A stretch of 14,398 bases of DNA from Methylococcales bacterium (lineage in GTDB: Bacteria; Pseudomonadota; Gammaproteobacteria; Methylococcales; UBA1147): positions 1 through 14,398 of the forward strand of contig JANXGZ010000305.1 in the NCBI GenBank assembly GCA_024958995.1. Reading direction: 5' to 3'. The stretch's first letter is position 1. Each line of letters starts with the position of its first letter. A program made the position numbers and the translations under genes. This document shows positions 7,517 through 14,398 of the stretch, piece after piece. Under the pieces are notes generated by a model. The model searched no databases, was not told where the DNA came from, and saw nothing but the letters and a program-made list of their open reading frames with translations.

Positions 7517-8845
7517 ATGAGTTCGTACACTTGGGCACCTGCACGGATTATTAACCGGGTTCAAGCTACTTTCGTCGCTCTGCTGCGCATCCTGTCGATT
7601 CCGATTGTTCTGATGCTGGGAGTGGCATCAGGGTATACCACGTTCTATGGTATGTCCTTTTTTATTACTCCCTGGATCGCCCTGATCATCACGGTTGCGG
7701 TTCAGTCCATCATCGTCATCTGTTCACTGGAGATCGCCAGCATGCACTGGCGGGCGAATCCGTCTCGCTATATGCTGGTGACACTTTCCCTGCTCATCTC
7801 GGTATCGGTATCGGTATCGTTTTCCTACTTCAAGTTCTACGAAATTTCCGAGAAAGAAACGATCGAACTGCAGCGGCTGTTGGGGGTGAAACAGTCGATC
7901 AGCGAATACCTGGGTACGGTTCTGAGTGCCACGGCCGGTTTGATCAAGGAACAGCAGGAGGTCGCTAACAAGGCCGGGCACGAGGCGAACCTTGCATTTC
8001 TCGGGACTCATCCAGACATGAATTCGGCTTACCGTGGCCGGGTTGGACGTGGGCGATTCTGGAGGCAATATGACCGGCTTCATCAAAATGAGTTGGCCAA
8101 GATTGACCTAATCAACGAGAAATTCAAGTCACTGGCACGCAAGGTTGCAGACTTCAGAAGTCAGATCAACCGGTTGGGAGAAAGATCCCAGATTCCCCGG
8201 GAAGAATACCAGGCTATGGCGGTTGGCTACAGCGGTGTTCAGAGTGCGTTCGAGAACATGATGAGTGGCTCGGGACAGACCTTTCCTACGGCACCCTTGC
8301 TGCTACCTTATGCCCAGTTCACCCAGGACTTCAAGCCGTCCTTCGCGATGTGGATGGCTTTTTCCTGGTTCGCTTTTGCCTGTGCGGTGATGGTCGACCT
8401 GTTTACCATCTTGTTGTCGTACCGGCTTGAATTCACAGCCCCCGGTCCGCTTAGTGAAGAAGAACAGGAGCTTGCCTACCTGTGTCTCAGGGAGTTCAAT
8501 GATCTTCGAGTCAATCATAACGATGAGCTGGAACTGGTCATCGAAAAAACCGAGCTGGAGCGGGCCCGCAAGTATTCTGACTGGAACCGTTCATTTGGTG
8601 CGGCCTATCTTCTGAGCCGTGGTTATTTGCGAAAGGTGGATGAGCGTACGGTTGAATTCGCTCCTAACCTTTATCCCGTGATCGCCTCCCGGTTGCAGAA
8701 AAACAGACCATTGCCGGTACAGTCCCGCTTGCAGACTCAAGATCAACCCTCGACTACGGCGGTTGGTGAGGTACAAGCTGGCGAAGAGCATCTGCGTAGC
8801 CTGAGGGATACGGTTAAGCGTTTATACAATGAACGAAAACGATAA
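7517..8845 (+). CDS. Four-span membrane protein with large predicted periplasmic loop, unknown function
   Basis: I do not recognise this 442-residue protein. Hydrophobic segments lie at about 20-41, 48-72, 86-105 and 275-302. The first three are close together. The loop between spans 3 and 4 is about 165 residues, mostly charged and helical, with coiled-coil-like heptads at about 108-155 and 183-225. If the basic N-terminus (PARIINR) is inside, the loop is periplasmic and the C-terminal 140 residues are cytoplasmic. That tail is charged (LSEEEQELAYLCLREFNDLR, ELVIEKTELERARKY) and ends in KRLYNERKR. Span 3 includes the run SVSVSVSF, coded by a hexanucleotide repeat. The ATG at 7517 is preceded by GGTGAG (7502-7507), a rather distant ribosome site. 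Its 3' end overlaps the next gene by 17 bases, which suggests that the two products act together. Confidence 0.88.
   Translation: MSSYTWAPARIINRVQATFVALLRILSIPIVLMLGVASGYTTFYGMSFFITPWIALIITVAVQSIIVICSLEIASMHWRANPSRYMLVTLSLLISVSVSVSFSYFKFYEISEKETIELQRLLGVKQSISEYLGTVLSATAGLIKEQQEVANKAGHEANLAFLGTHPDMNSAYRGRVGRGRFWRQYDRLHQNELAKIDLINEKFKSLARKVADFRSQINRLGERSQIPREEYQAMAVGYSGVQSAFENMMSGSGQTFPTAPLLLPYAQFTQDFKPSFAMWMAFSWFAFACAVMVDLFTILLSYRLEFTAPGPLSEEEQELAYLCLREFNDLRVNHNDELELVIEKTELERARKYSDWNRSFGAAYLLSRGYLRKVDERTVEFAPNLYPVIASRLQKNRPLPVQSRLQTQDQPSTTAVGEVQAGEEHLRSLRDTVKRLYNERKR
7799..7819 (+). repeat. In-frame hexanucleotide tandem repeat (TCGGTA, 3.5 copies)
   Basis: TCGGTA is repeated three times and followed by TCG, inside the gene at 7517-8845. 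It codes alternating Ser-Val within the third membrane span. A gain or loss of one unit would change the protein by two residues without a frameshift. Confidence 0.8.
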
Positions 8846-9929
8846 TCGAGTCGTTTCCCTGCCGATTCCGGAAGTGGAAGAAAGTTTTGAATGGGATCCC
8901 GGATTCGAGGGCGAACGCTGGATCGTTGTTTCCCGGTTGGGCCCCTTCACCAGAGTTTTTAGAAAACCCAAGAAATACAACAAACGGTTCTTCCACAAAG
9001 TTTTGAATCTGCCGGTTAGCGAGTGGCGGATCGAAACCGAGGTGAAGTTTCTGTCCGGGCTTTGCCGGATGGTTTCGAGTCTCGAAATACGGTTCCAGGC
9101 TACCCTACGTTACGTTGAACAGAATCTGGAGGCTCTTCCAGATCTTTCGGGGCATATCAAGTCAACGTTCGAGTCCCTTCTCAGGGATGTAATTGAGCGT
9201 GAGTTGCTGCAGGCCGAACAGGGTGACTGGATTGACCTGGGTCTGGAAAGCATCGAGCGGTCAATTGAAACCGTTGTCAACGAGAATCTTGCGGCGCAAA
9301 ACATCCAGTGCCGGGCACAATGCCGGTTGGAACCATTGTTCGAGGAACTTTCCGAAGAACGCATACAGTCCATGAGCGGCCATTTTGACCAGCAGACTGC
9401 ATACCTTCAATTGTTGCGGCGTAATCACGAGTTCGAAAGCAAGCGGGACCAGGAGGTGTTCCGACATGCTGAGAACACCGAACGTGCAGCCCTGGATCAC
9501 CAGAGAGCCATTCTTGAACAGGTGAGACGGGACGAGTCGGTGCGCAAGTCAAAGGAACGCGAAGTGACCGAGAGTGTGCTTTCAGAACTAAAAGAGCAGG
9601 AAAAGCGTCAGTCGATTCGACAGGCAAGTGAAGAACACCGCCATAACGAACGCATCGAGCATGAACAGTTGCTTAGAAAGATGGAACTGGATGCAAAACG
9701 ACGGGAACGCCAGATGCGTTTGCGAGTGACCAAGGAATCCGACGACATGTTGCGTCGAGAGATCGAGCTTTTGGTACTCGAGAAACAGCGCAACAACCTG
9801 GAAGAAGAAATCGAGGATGTGGTTCGGGAATGGGATCGGAAAAAGATCGCAGAAGGAAAGTCGGATGTGGCTCCTAGCGATGCTCAGTTTGCTACCATCC
9901 CTTCGCCGGAATCACTTGATCGAGGTTAG
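8829..9929 (+). CDS. SPFH/Band-7-like coiled-coil protein, soluble, unknown function
   Basis: This 366-residue protein has no signal peptide and no membrane span. Residues about 30-172 have the look of an SPFH/Band-7 domain: alternating strands (RWIVVSRLGPFTRVFR), EVKFLSGLCRMVSSLEIRFQATLRYVEQN, then helical IKSTFESLLRDVIERELLQAE, a DLGLESIERSIETVVNENLAAQNI helix and a closing strand CRAQCRLEPLF. Residues about 180-340 are an almost uninterrupted, highly charged coiled coil, as in flotillins and stomatins. The tail is short and acidic/Pro-Ser. Usual SPFH proteins carry their own N-terminal membrane segment, which is missing here. The upstream four-span protein, whose gene overlaps by 17 bases, could supply the anchor. 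The domain call is by eye and could be wrong; a plain coiled-coil protein is the alternative. No strong ribosome site precedes ATG 8829, in keeping with translational coupling. relA converges 61 bases downstream. Confidence 0.82.
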   Translation: MNENDNRVVSLPIPEVEESFEWDPGFEGERWIVVSRLGPFTRVFRKPKKYNKRFFHKVLNLPVSEWRIETEVKFLSGLCRMVSSLEIRFQATLRYVEQNLEALPDLSGHIKSTFESLLRDVIERELLQAEQGDWIDLGLESIERSIETVVNENLAAQNIQCRAQCRLEPLFEELSEERIQSMSGHFDQQTAYLQLLRRNHEFESKRDQEVFRHAENTERAALDHQRAILEQVRRDESVRKSKEREVTESVLSELKEQEKRQSIRQASEEHRHNERIEHEQLLRKMELDAKRRERQMRLRVTKESDDMLRREIELLVLEKQRNNLEEEIEDVVREWDRKKIAEGKSDVAPSDAQFATIPSPESLDRG

Positions 9930-9990
9930 CGCGGCAGAGAAGAATCCTTCGAAATCCTGACAGGCAAGGTGCTGAAATATCAATGGCGAG

Positions 9991-12114
9991 TCAGCCGTCG
10001 CGAAATATCTCCAGTATGCTGGGTAACTGCCTGATTCTGTCGATGGTTTGACTCAATTGATCGATATGGCAGATTTCTGCTGTGAGGGTAATTTTTACGG
10101 TGTTGTCGCGAAGATCCTTGTGCGTTCCCATTTGCTGGATATTGATGTGATCGCTGGCCAGAATCTGTGTAATGTCCCTGAGTAGCCCGCTTCGGTCAAT
10201 CGCGCAAATGGAAAGGTCGACTGATCGCGGTTCAGGCGCCTCACCCCAGTCAACATGGATCTGTCTGTCCTGCTTTTCCGGGTCCAGGGCGACCATATTC
10301 CTGCAGTCCTGTCGGTGAATCACTAGGCCTTTACGGATACTGATGAAACCAGTAATGCGGTCGCCCGGGACCGGTTTGCAACACTGGGCGAAAGCCGTAA
10401 GCAGGTTGTCCACGCCCTGAACCGTGATGTCACTACTGGCCGCTGGCAGGGAGCCTCGTCTGCCGGCAACGATGTCCAGGACATCGTTCGCTTTTTTCTC
10501 AACGCCGAGAGCGTTTTTCAATTGTTCTGGACCGATGTCGGCGCGTCCCAAGCTAATTAGAAGATCTTCGAATCGTGGCAGACGGAAATGTCTGGCAAGG
10601 CTGGTTTCATTGATCTGGGTAATCTTACTGAGCTGGAGCTGTTTTTCCAGGATGATCTTTCCGTCCCGCAGGTTGCGGTCGTGGTCCTGCTTGCGGAACC
10701 AGTGCCTGACTTTGCTTCGGGCGTTTGGTGTTCGGAGATAGCCCAGGTGGGATTCGAGCCAGTTTCGACTGGGTGTTCCATTCCGTGTTGTGAGTATTTC
10801 TACTAGCTCGCCGGATTGTAGGGAATAGCTCAGTGGGACAATCCGCTGATTAACCTTGGCTCCGCGGCAGCGATGACCGATCTCGGTATGGATTGAATAG
10901 GCAAAATCGAGAGGAGTGGCTCCCCTACGGAGTTCCTTGATTTCCCCCTTCGGGGTCAGGACAAAGATCCTGTCGGTATAAAGGTCGGTTCTGAAATCGT
11001 CGAGGAGTTGATCGTCGTCCTTGTTGTCCAGGAGTCGTCTCAGGTTCGCGAGGCTCCTTTCCACGGCCTGATCGTGTTTTCCGCCTTCCTTGTAGCGCCA
11101 GTGTGCCGCAATGCCAAATTCAGCGAACTGGTCCATCTCTGGGGTCCGGATCTGGACTTCAACCATCGCGTTTTCAGGTCCAAACACGACCGTGTGTAGT
11201 GACTGGTAGCCGTTTGTCTTGGGATTTGCGATGTAATCGTCGAATTCCTGTGGCAGGTATTGCCAGAGGCCATGGACAACACCAAGGGTACTGTAGCAGG
11301 TCGCAACCTTGTCTACGATGATGCGAACAGCCAGGAGGTCGTAGATGTCCTTGAAGTCGACTTGTTTGCGCTGCATCTTTTTCCAGATACTGTAGATGTG
11401 TTTCGGTCGCCCGAAAATTTCCGTCTTGATATTCTCTTCGTACAGGCGCTGTTTCACGATTTCTACGAAGTTCTGTAGGTGTTTTTCCCGGCAACTGCGG
11501 TTCTCCGTGAGTGAAGTCGCGATTTTCTTGTATACCTGGGGATGCAGGTAACGAAATGAGAGATCTTCCAGTTCCCATTTGAGTTGACCGATTCCCAGCC
11601 GATTTGCGAGTCGTGAGTAGATGTCCAGGGTTTCCCTGGCAATGTACCGTCGGACTTCGTATTCTGCTTTTGCGAGATTCCTGAGACGGTTTACCTGGTA
11701 GCCGAGCTTAATGACAACGGCCCGTACATCGTCGACCATGGCCAGTAACATCCGGCGCAGGATCTCGGCCTGATTCGGATCGGCTATGAGTTCTGGGGAA
11801 TAGACGTTAAACGCGTTGAGCCAACGGACATTCCGGACCAGGTTCCATACCGCTGGTCCGAATCTTTCCTCGATTTGTTGCTGACCGAGATGGTCCCTGA
11901 GGGGGGCACTGAGAATGGCAGCTGTCAGTGTGCTGGAATCCACGCGCAACCCCTTGAGGATCAATGCCACGGTAGCGCCTGGCGGATGTGGCATGCCAAC
12001 CAATTCCTGCCGGCAGGGAATTTCAAGTGCCTGCATGATCGGTGCGAATTCGGTTTCGGATAAACCGGTTTTCAGGCTGTTGTACAGGTCATCCTGTGAA
12101 CTTGAATCATTCAA
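9991..12114 (-). CDS. relA: (p)ppGpp synthetase RelA (GTP pyrophosphokinase)
   Basis: RelA makes (p)ppGpp from ATP and GTP/GDP on stalled ribosomes in the stringent response. The 707 residues are slightly shorter than E. coli RelA (744). The N-terminal HD hydrolase domain (about 45-195) is degenerate: the region normally reading LLHDVVEDT reads AAILSAPLRDH, so hydrolysis is not expected. The synthetase domain (about 233-345) has GRPKHIYSIWKKM, EFDD at 290-293 (the RelA-type variant; bifunctional Rel/SpoT enzymes have RFKD), NGYQSLHTVV, and the catalytic Glu319 in VEVQIRT. Then come TGS (about 382-442, RIFVLTPKGEI), an alpha-helical part, a zinc-finger-type domain (CCKPVPGD at 578, HRQDC at 600) and an ACT domain (about 630-705). 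The start is TTG 12114; an in-frame stop at 12133-12135 bars any longer start, and the ribosome site is poor. A true start at a later codon is possible. Confidence 0.95.
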   Translation of the reverse strand: MNDSSSQDDLYNSLKTGLSETEFAPIMQALEIPCRQELVGMPHPPGATVALILKGLRVDSSTLTAAILSAPLRDHLGQQQIEERFGPAVWNLVRNVRWLNAFNVYSPELIADPNQAEILRRMLLAMVDDVRAVVIKLGYQVNRLRNLAKAEYEVRRYIARETLDIYSRLANRLGIGQLKWELEDLSFRYLHPQVYKKIATSLTENRSCREKHLQNFVEIVKQRLYEENIKTEIFGRPKHIYSIWKKMQRKQVDFKDIYDLLAVRIIVDKVATCYSTLGVVHGLWQYLPQEFDDYIANPKTNGYQSLHTVVFGPENAMVEVQIRTPEMDQFAEFGIAAHWRYKEGGKHDQAVERSLANLRRLLDNKDDDQLLDDFRTDLYTDRIFVLTPKGEIKELRRGATPLDFAYSIHTEIGHRCRGAKVNQRIVPLSYSLQSGELVEILTTRNGTPSRNWLESHLGYLRTPNARSKVRHWFRKQDHDRNLRDGKIILEKQLQLSKITQINETSLARHFRLPRFEDLLISLGRADIGPEQLKNALGVEKKANDVLDIVAGRRGSLPAASSDITVQGVDNLLTAFAQCCKPVPGDRITGFISIRKGLVIHRQDCRNMVALDPEKQDRQIHVDWGEAPEPRSVDLSICAIDRSGLLRDITQILASDHINIQQMGTHKDLRDNTVKITLTAEICHIDQLSQTIDRIRQLPSILEIFRDG

Positions 12115-12346
12115 GGTTCTGATCTGAGTTCGTTAAGATTGCGAATATTCATTGGAGCGGGTTAACGGTGGTATGGTTCGTCGCCTGTAGATCGCCTCCT
12201 TGCCAAATGTTTTGTAATGACTGCAGCGGCTTGGACTGGACATGCTGGATTTAAGGCGATTTCCAGGCCGAGCGGGACTGTTGTTGAAAGTGTGCAGTCT
12301 GTTGCTCCGGTTCGATTTGCCTGTCCGGGCTGTACGGTAGGAAGGG
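12115..12346. other. Spacer between uvrA and relA
   Basis: This 232-base stretch holds no convincing gene. On the minus strand it contains a strong ribosome-site-like AAGGAGG about 80-90 bases before the relA start, but no start codon stands at a suitable distance after it. I see no clear terminator for uvrA and no good promoter for relA. Confidence 0.5.
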
Positions 12347-14398
12347 TTATTTCCCAACTGCCAGGGTACGGCTGATCAGTGGTTTTAGAAAACGTCCGGT
12401 GTGTGAATTCGGATTTTCGGCAATCGCTTCGGGAGTGCCCTGAGCAATGATTTGCCCTCCCCCTTCACCACCTTCCGGTCCGAGGTCAATGATCCAGTCG
12501 GCTGTCTTGACAACATCCAGGTTATGCTCAATCACCAGAACCGTGTTGCCGTGGTTCCGAAATCGGTGCAACACATGAAGCAGTTGCTGGATATCGTGGA
12601 AATGCAAACCGGTGGTCGGTTCATCGAGGATGTAAAGCGTATCTCCGGTGTCACGCCGGGACAGTTCGCGACCGAGTTTTACCCGTTGTGCTTCACCCCC
12701 GGAAAGGGTTACCGCATTCTGACCGAGAGAAATGTAGCCCAGGCCCACGTCTATCAGTGTCTGAAGTTTCCGTGCCAGCACAGGAATTGCGCTGAAAAAC
12801 TCGCGCGCCTCCTCCACCGTCATTTCCAGTACTTCATGGATATCCTTGCCCTTGTAACGGATTTCCAGTGTTTCTCGGTTATAACGCTGGCTGTTGCAGA
12901 TGTCACAGTTGACAAAGATATCCGGTAGGAAATGCATTTCCACCTTGATCAATCCGTCGCCCTTGCAGGCTTCACAGCGACCTCCCTTGACGTTGAAACT
13001 GAAACGTCCCGGGGTATAGCCGCGCGAGCGGGCCTCGGGAGTTGCTGCAAACAGTTCCCGGATCGGGGTGAACAGGCCGGTATAGGTGGCTGGGTTGGAT
13101 CTGGGTGTGCGGCCAATCGGGCTCTGGTTGATGTCAACGACCTTGTTGATCAGATCAAGGCCCTCGACCGATTTACACTGCGCCGGCTGGACGCTGGCGT
13201 TGTTCAGTTCGCGCGCGGCATAGCGGTAAAGAGTATCGTTCACCAGCGTTGATTTTCCAGATCCAGAGACACCGGTGATACAGGTGAAAAGTCCGATCGG
13301 AAAGGACACATCAAGGTCTTTCAGGTTGTTGCCGGAGGCTCTTCGCAGCCTTAGTTGCTGGCCCGGTTTCGGCGCTACGCGTTCTTCTGGTACGCTAATC
13401 TGCAGTCGACCGGAAAGGTACTTTCCGGTCAGCGAGCCGGTATGAGCGGTAATATCGGCCGGTGTTCCTTGTGCGACCACTCGGCCTCCGTGGACTCCGG
13501 CACCTGGACCGATATCGATCACGTGCTGTGCCGTTCTGATCGAGTCTTCATCGTGTTCCACCACGATGACGGTGTTCCCGAGATCGCGTAATTGCAACAA
13601 GGTTTTGAGCAGGCGTTGGTTATCCCGCTGGTGCAATCCTATGGACGGCTCGTCAAGCACGTACATAACGCCCACCAGGCCTGCCCCGATCTGGCTTGCC
13701 AACCGAATCCGCTGTGCCTCACCGCCGGACAGGCTGTCGGCACTGCGGTCAAGGGTCAGGTAATCGAGGCCGACGTTTACCAGAAACTCTAGCCGGGTTA
13801 CGATTTCGTGAACGATCTTGACCGCGACCTGGCCGCGCTTTCCTGGCAGATCGACATGCGTGAAAAAATCCAGCAACCGCCGGTTGGAGAGTCTGGTGAG
13901 TTCATGCAGTGCATGTTCGGCGATGAAGACGTTTCGCGCTGCAACGTTGAGGCGGGCTCCCTGGCATTCTGGGCAGGACTTGCCAGACAGGTATTTGGCC
14001 AGCTCTTCGCGGACCATCGAGGAATCCGTTTCGCGAAAACGACGTTCCATGTTCGGAAGGATTCCCTCGAAGGTATGGCGCCGTTTCCTGACGGTACCGC
14101 GACTGGTTAGCATTTTGAACGTGATGGCCTCGCGTTTACTGCCGTGCAGTACGACGTTCTGGGTTGATTCGGCAAGGCTGTAGAAAGGTTCTTCCGGGTC
14201 GAAACCGTAGTGTTCGGCAAGTGAACAGATGAGTTGATAATAGTAGCTGTTGCGACGGTCCCAACCGCGTACAGCCCCACCAGCTAGACTCAGGTTGCGA
14301 TCATGGACCACCAGGTTGGGATCAAAAAATTCGATGACGCCGAGCCCGTCACAGTCGGAGCAAGCTCCCTTGGGGTTGTTGAATGAAAAGATCCGGGG
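12347..14398 (-). CDS. uvrA: Excinuclease ABC subunit A (UvrA), N-terminal third outside the window
   Basis: UvrA is the damage-sensing ATPase of nucleotide excision repair; it loads UvrB at lesions. The gene runs off the right edge: the frame stays open through 14398, and the first visible residues ([20 protein letters not shown]) match the end of the first zinc-finger region of E. coli UvrA. About 265 N-terminal residues, including the first Walker A, are therefore outside; 683 are visible. Seen in order are CSDCDG; the first ABC signature [16 protein letters not shown] with Walker [11 protein letters not shown]; the second Walker [31 protein letters not shown]; and the second zinc finger CEACKGDG...CDIC. 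The second signature [16 protein letters not shown] with Walker [13 protein letters not shown] and the [13 protein letters not shown] end follow. The usual C-terminus (GRFLKPLI) is intact. The GTG at 14311 is internal, not a start. Confidence 0.97.
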   Translation of the reverse strand, partial: PRIFSFNNPKGACSDCDGLGVIEFFDPNLVVHDRNLSLAGGAVRGWDRRNSYYYQLICSLAEHYGFDPEEPFYSLAESTQNVVLHGSKREAITFKMLTSRGTVRKRRHTFEGILPNMERRFRETDSSMVREELAKYLSGKSCPECQGARLNVAARNVFIAEHALHELTRLSNRRLLDFFTHVDLPGKRGQVAVKIVHEIVTRLEFLVNVGLDYLTLDRSADSLSGGEAQRIRLASQIGAGLVGVMYVLDEPSIGLHQRDNQRLLKTLLQLRDLGNTVIVVEHDEDSIRTAQHVIDIGPGAGVHGGRVVAQGTPADITAHTGSLTGKYLSGRLQISVPEERVAPKPGQQLRLRRASGNNLKDLDVSFPIGLFTCITGVSGSGKSTLVNDTLYRYAARELNNASVQPAQCKSVEGLDLINKVVDINQSPIGRTPRSNPATYTGLFTPIRELFAATPEARSRGYTPGRFSFNVKGGRCEACKGDGLIKVEMHFLPDIFVNCDICNSQRYNRETLEIRYKGKDIHEVLEMTVEEAREFFSAIPVLARKLQTLIDVGLGYISLGQNAVTLSGGEAQRVKLGRELSRRDTGDTLYILDEPTTGLHFHDIQQLLHVLHRFRNHGNTVLVIEHNLDVVKTADWIIDLGPEGGEGGGQIIAQGTPEAIAENPNSHTGRFLKPLISRTLAVGK

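Noticed and set aside
9110..9796. Several antisense open frames within the coiled-coil gene
   Set aside because: They are shadows of the charged, GA-rich coding strand; their products are Ser/Arg-rich with no family features.
12133..12357. 74-residue minus-strand open frame between uvrA and relA
   Set aside because: It overlaps the uvrA end, has low-complexity basic sequence and no family resemblance. The AAGGAGG within the spacer has no start codon at a usable distance.

Overview
The window looks like chromosomal DNA from a gammaproteobacterium of moderate G+C. The visible ParE, ParC, SucB, RelA and UvrA proteins all resemble the Escherichia coli types closely in length and motif wording. 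I cannot name a genus. I see no phage, IS, CRISPR, rRNA or intact tRNA. The gene ends at both window edges are cut by the window, not broken.

Layout, left to right. (1) Positions 1-4837 hold both subunits of DNA topoisomerase IV on the plus strand: parE (first ~12 codons outside the window) and parC. A 733-base gap without a convincing gene separates them and holds several potential RNA stems. (2) sucB (E2 of 2-oxoglutarate dehydrogenase) lies on the minus strand at 4977-6188. It converges on parC and diverges from the next gene, so it stands alone, without sucA or lpd beside it. (3) Positions 6514-9929, plus strand, are the least familiar part. They hold a one-span DUF2914-like membrane protein, a four-span membrane protein with a large predicted periplasmic loop, and a soluble protein with an SPFH/Band-7-like head and a long charged coiled coil. 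The last two genes overlap by 17 bases and are probably translated together. (4) relA (9991-12114) and the C-terminal two thirds of uvrA (12347 to the right edge) lie on the minus strand.

How the genes relate. parE and parC form one enzyme. uvrA (nucleotide excision repair), relA (stringent response) and sucB (TCA cycle) are separate housekeeping functions. The best candidate for something undescribed is the four-span / SPFH-like pair at 7517-9929, possibly with the DUF2914-like gene. It resembles a flotillin-type membrane scaffold split into a separate membrane anchor and a soluble scaffold. That reading is inference from sequence patterns and gene overlap only.
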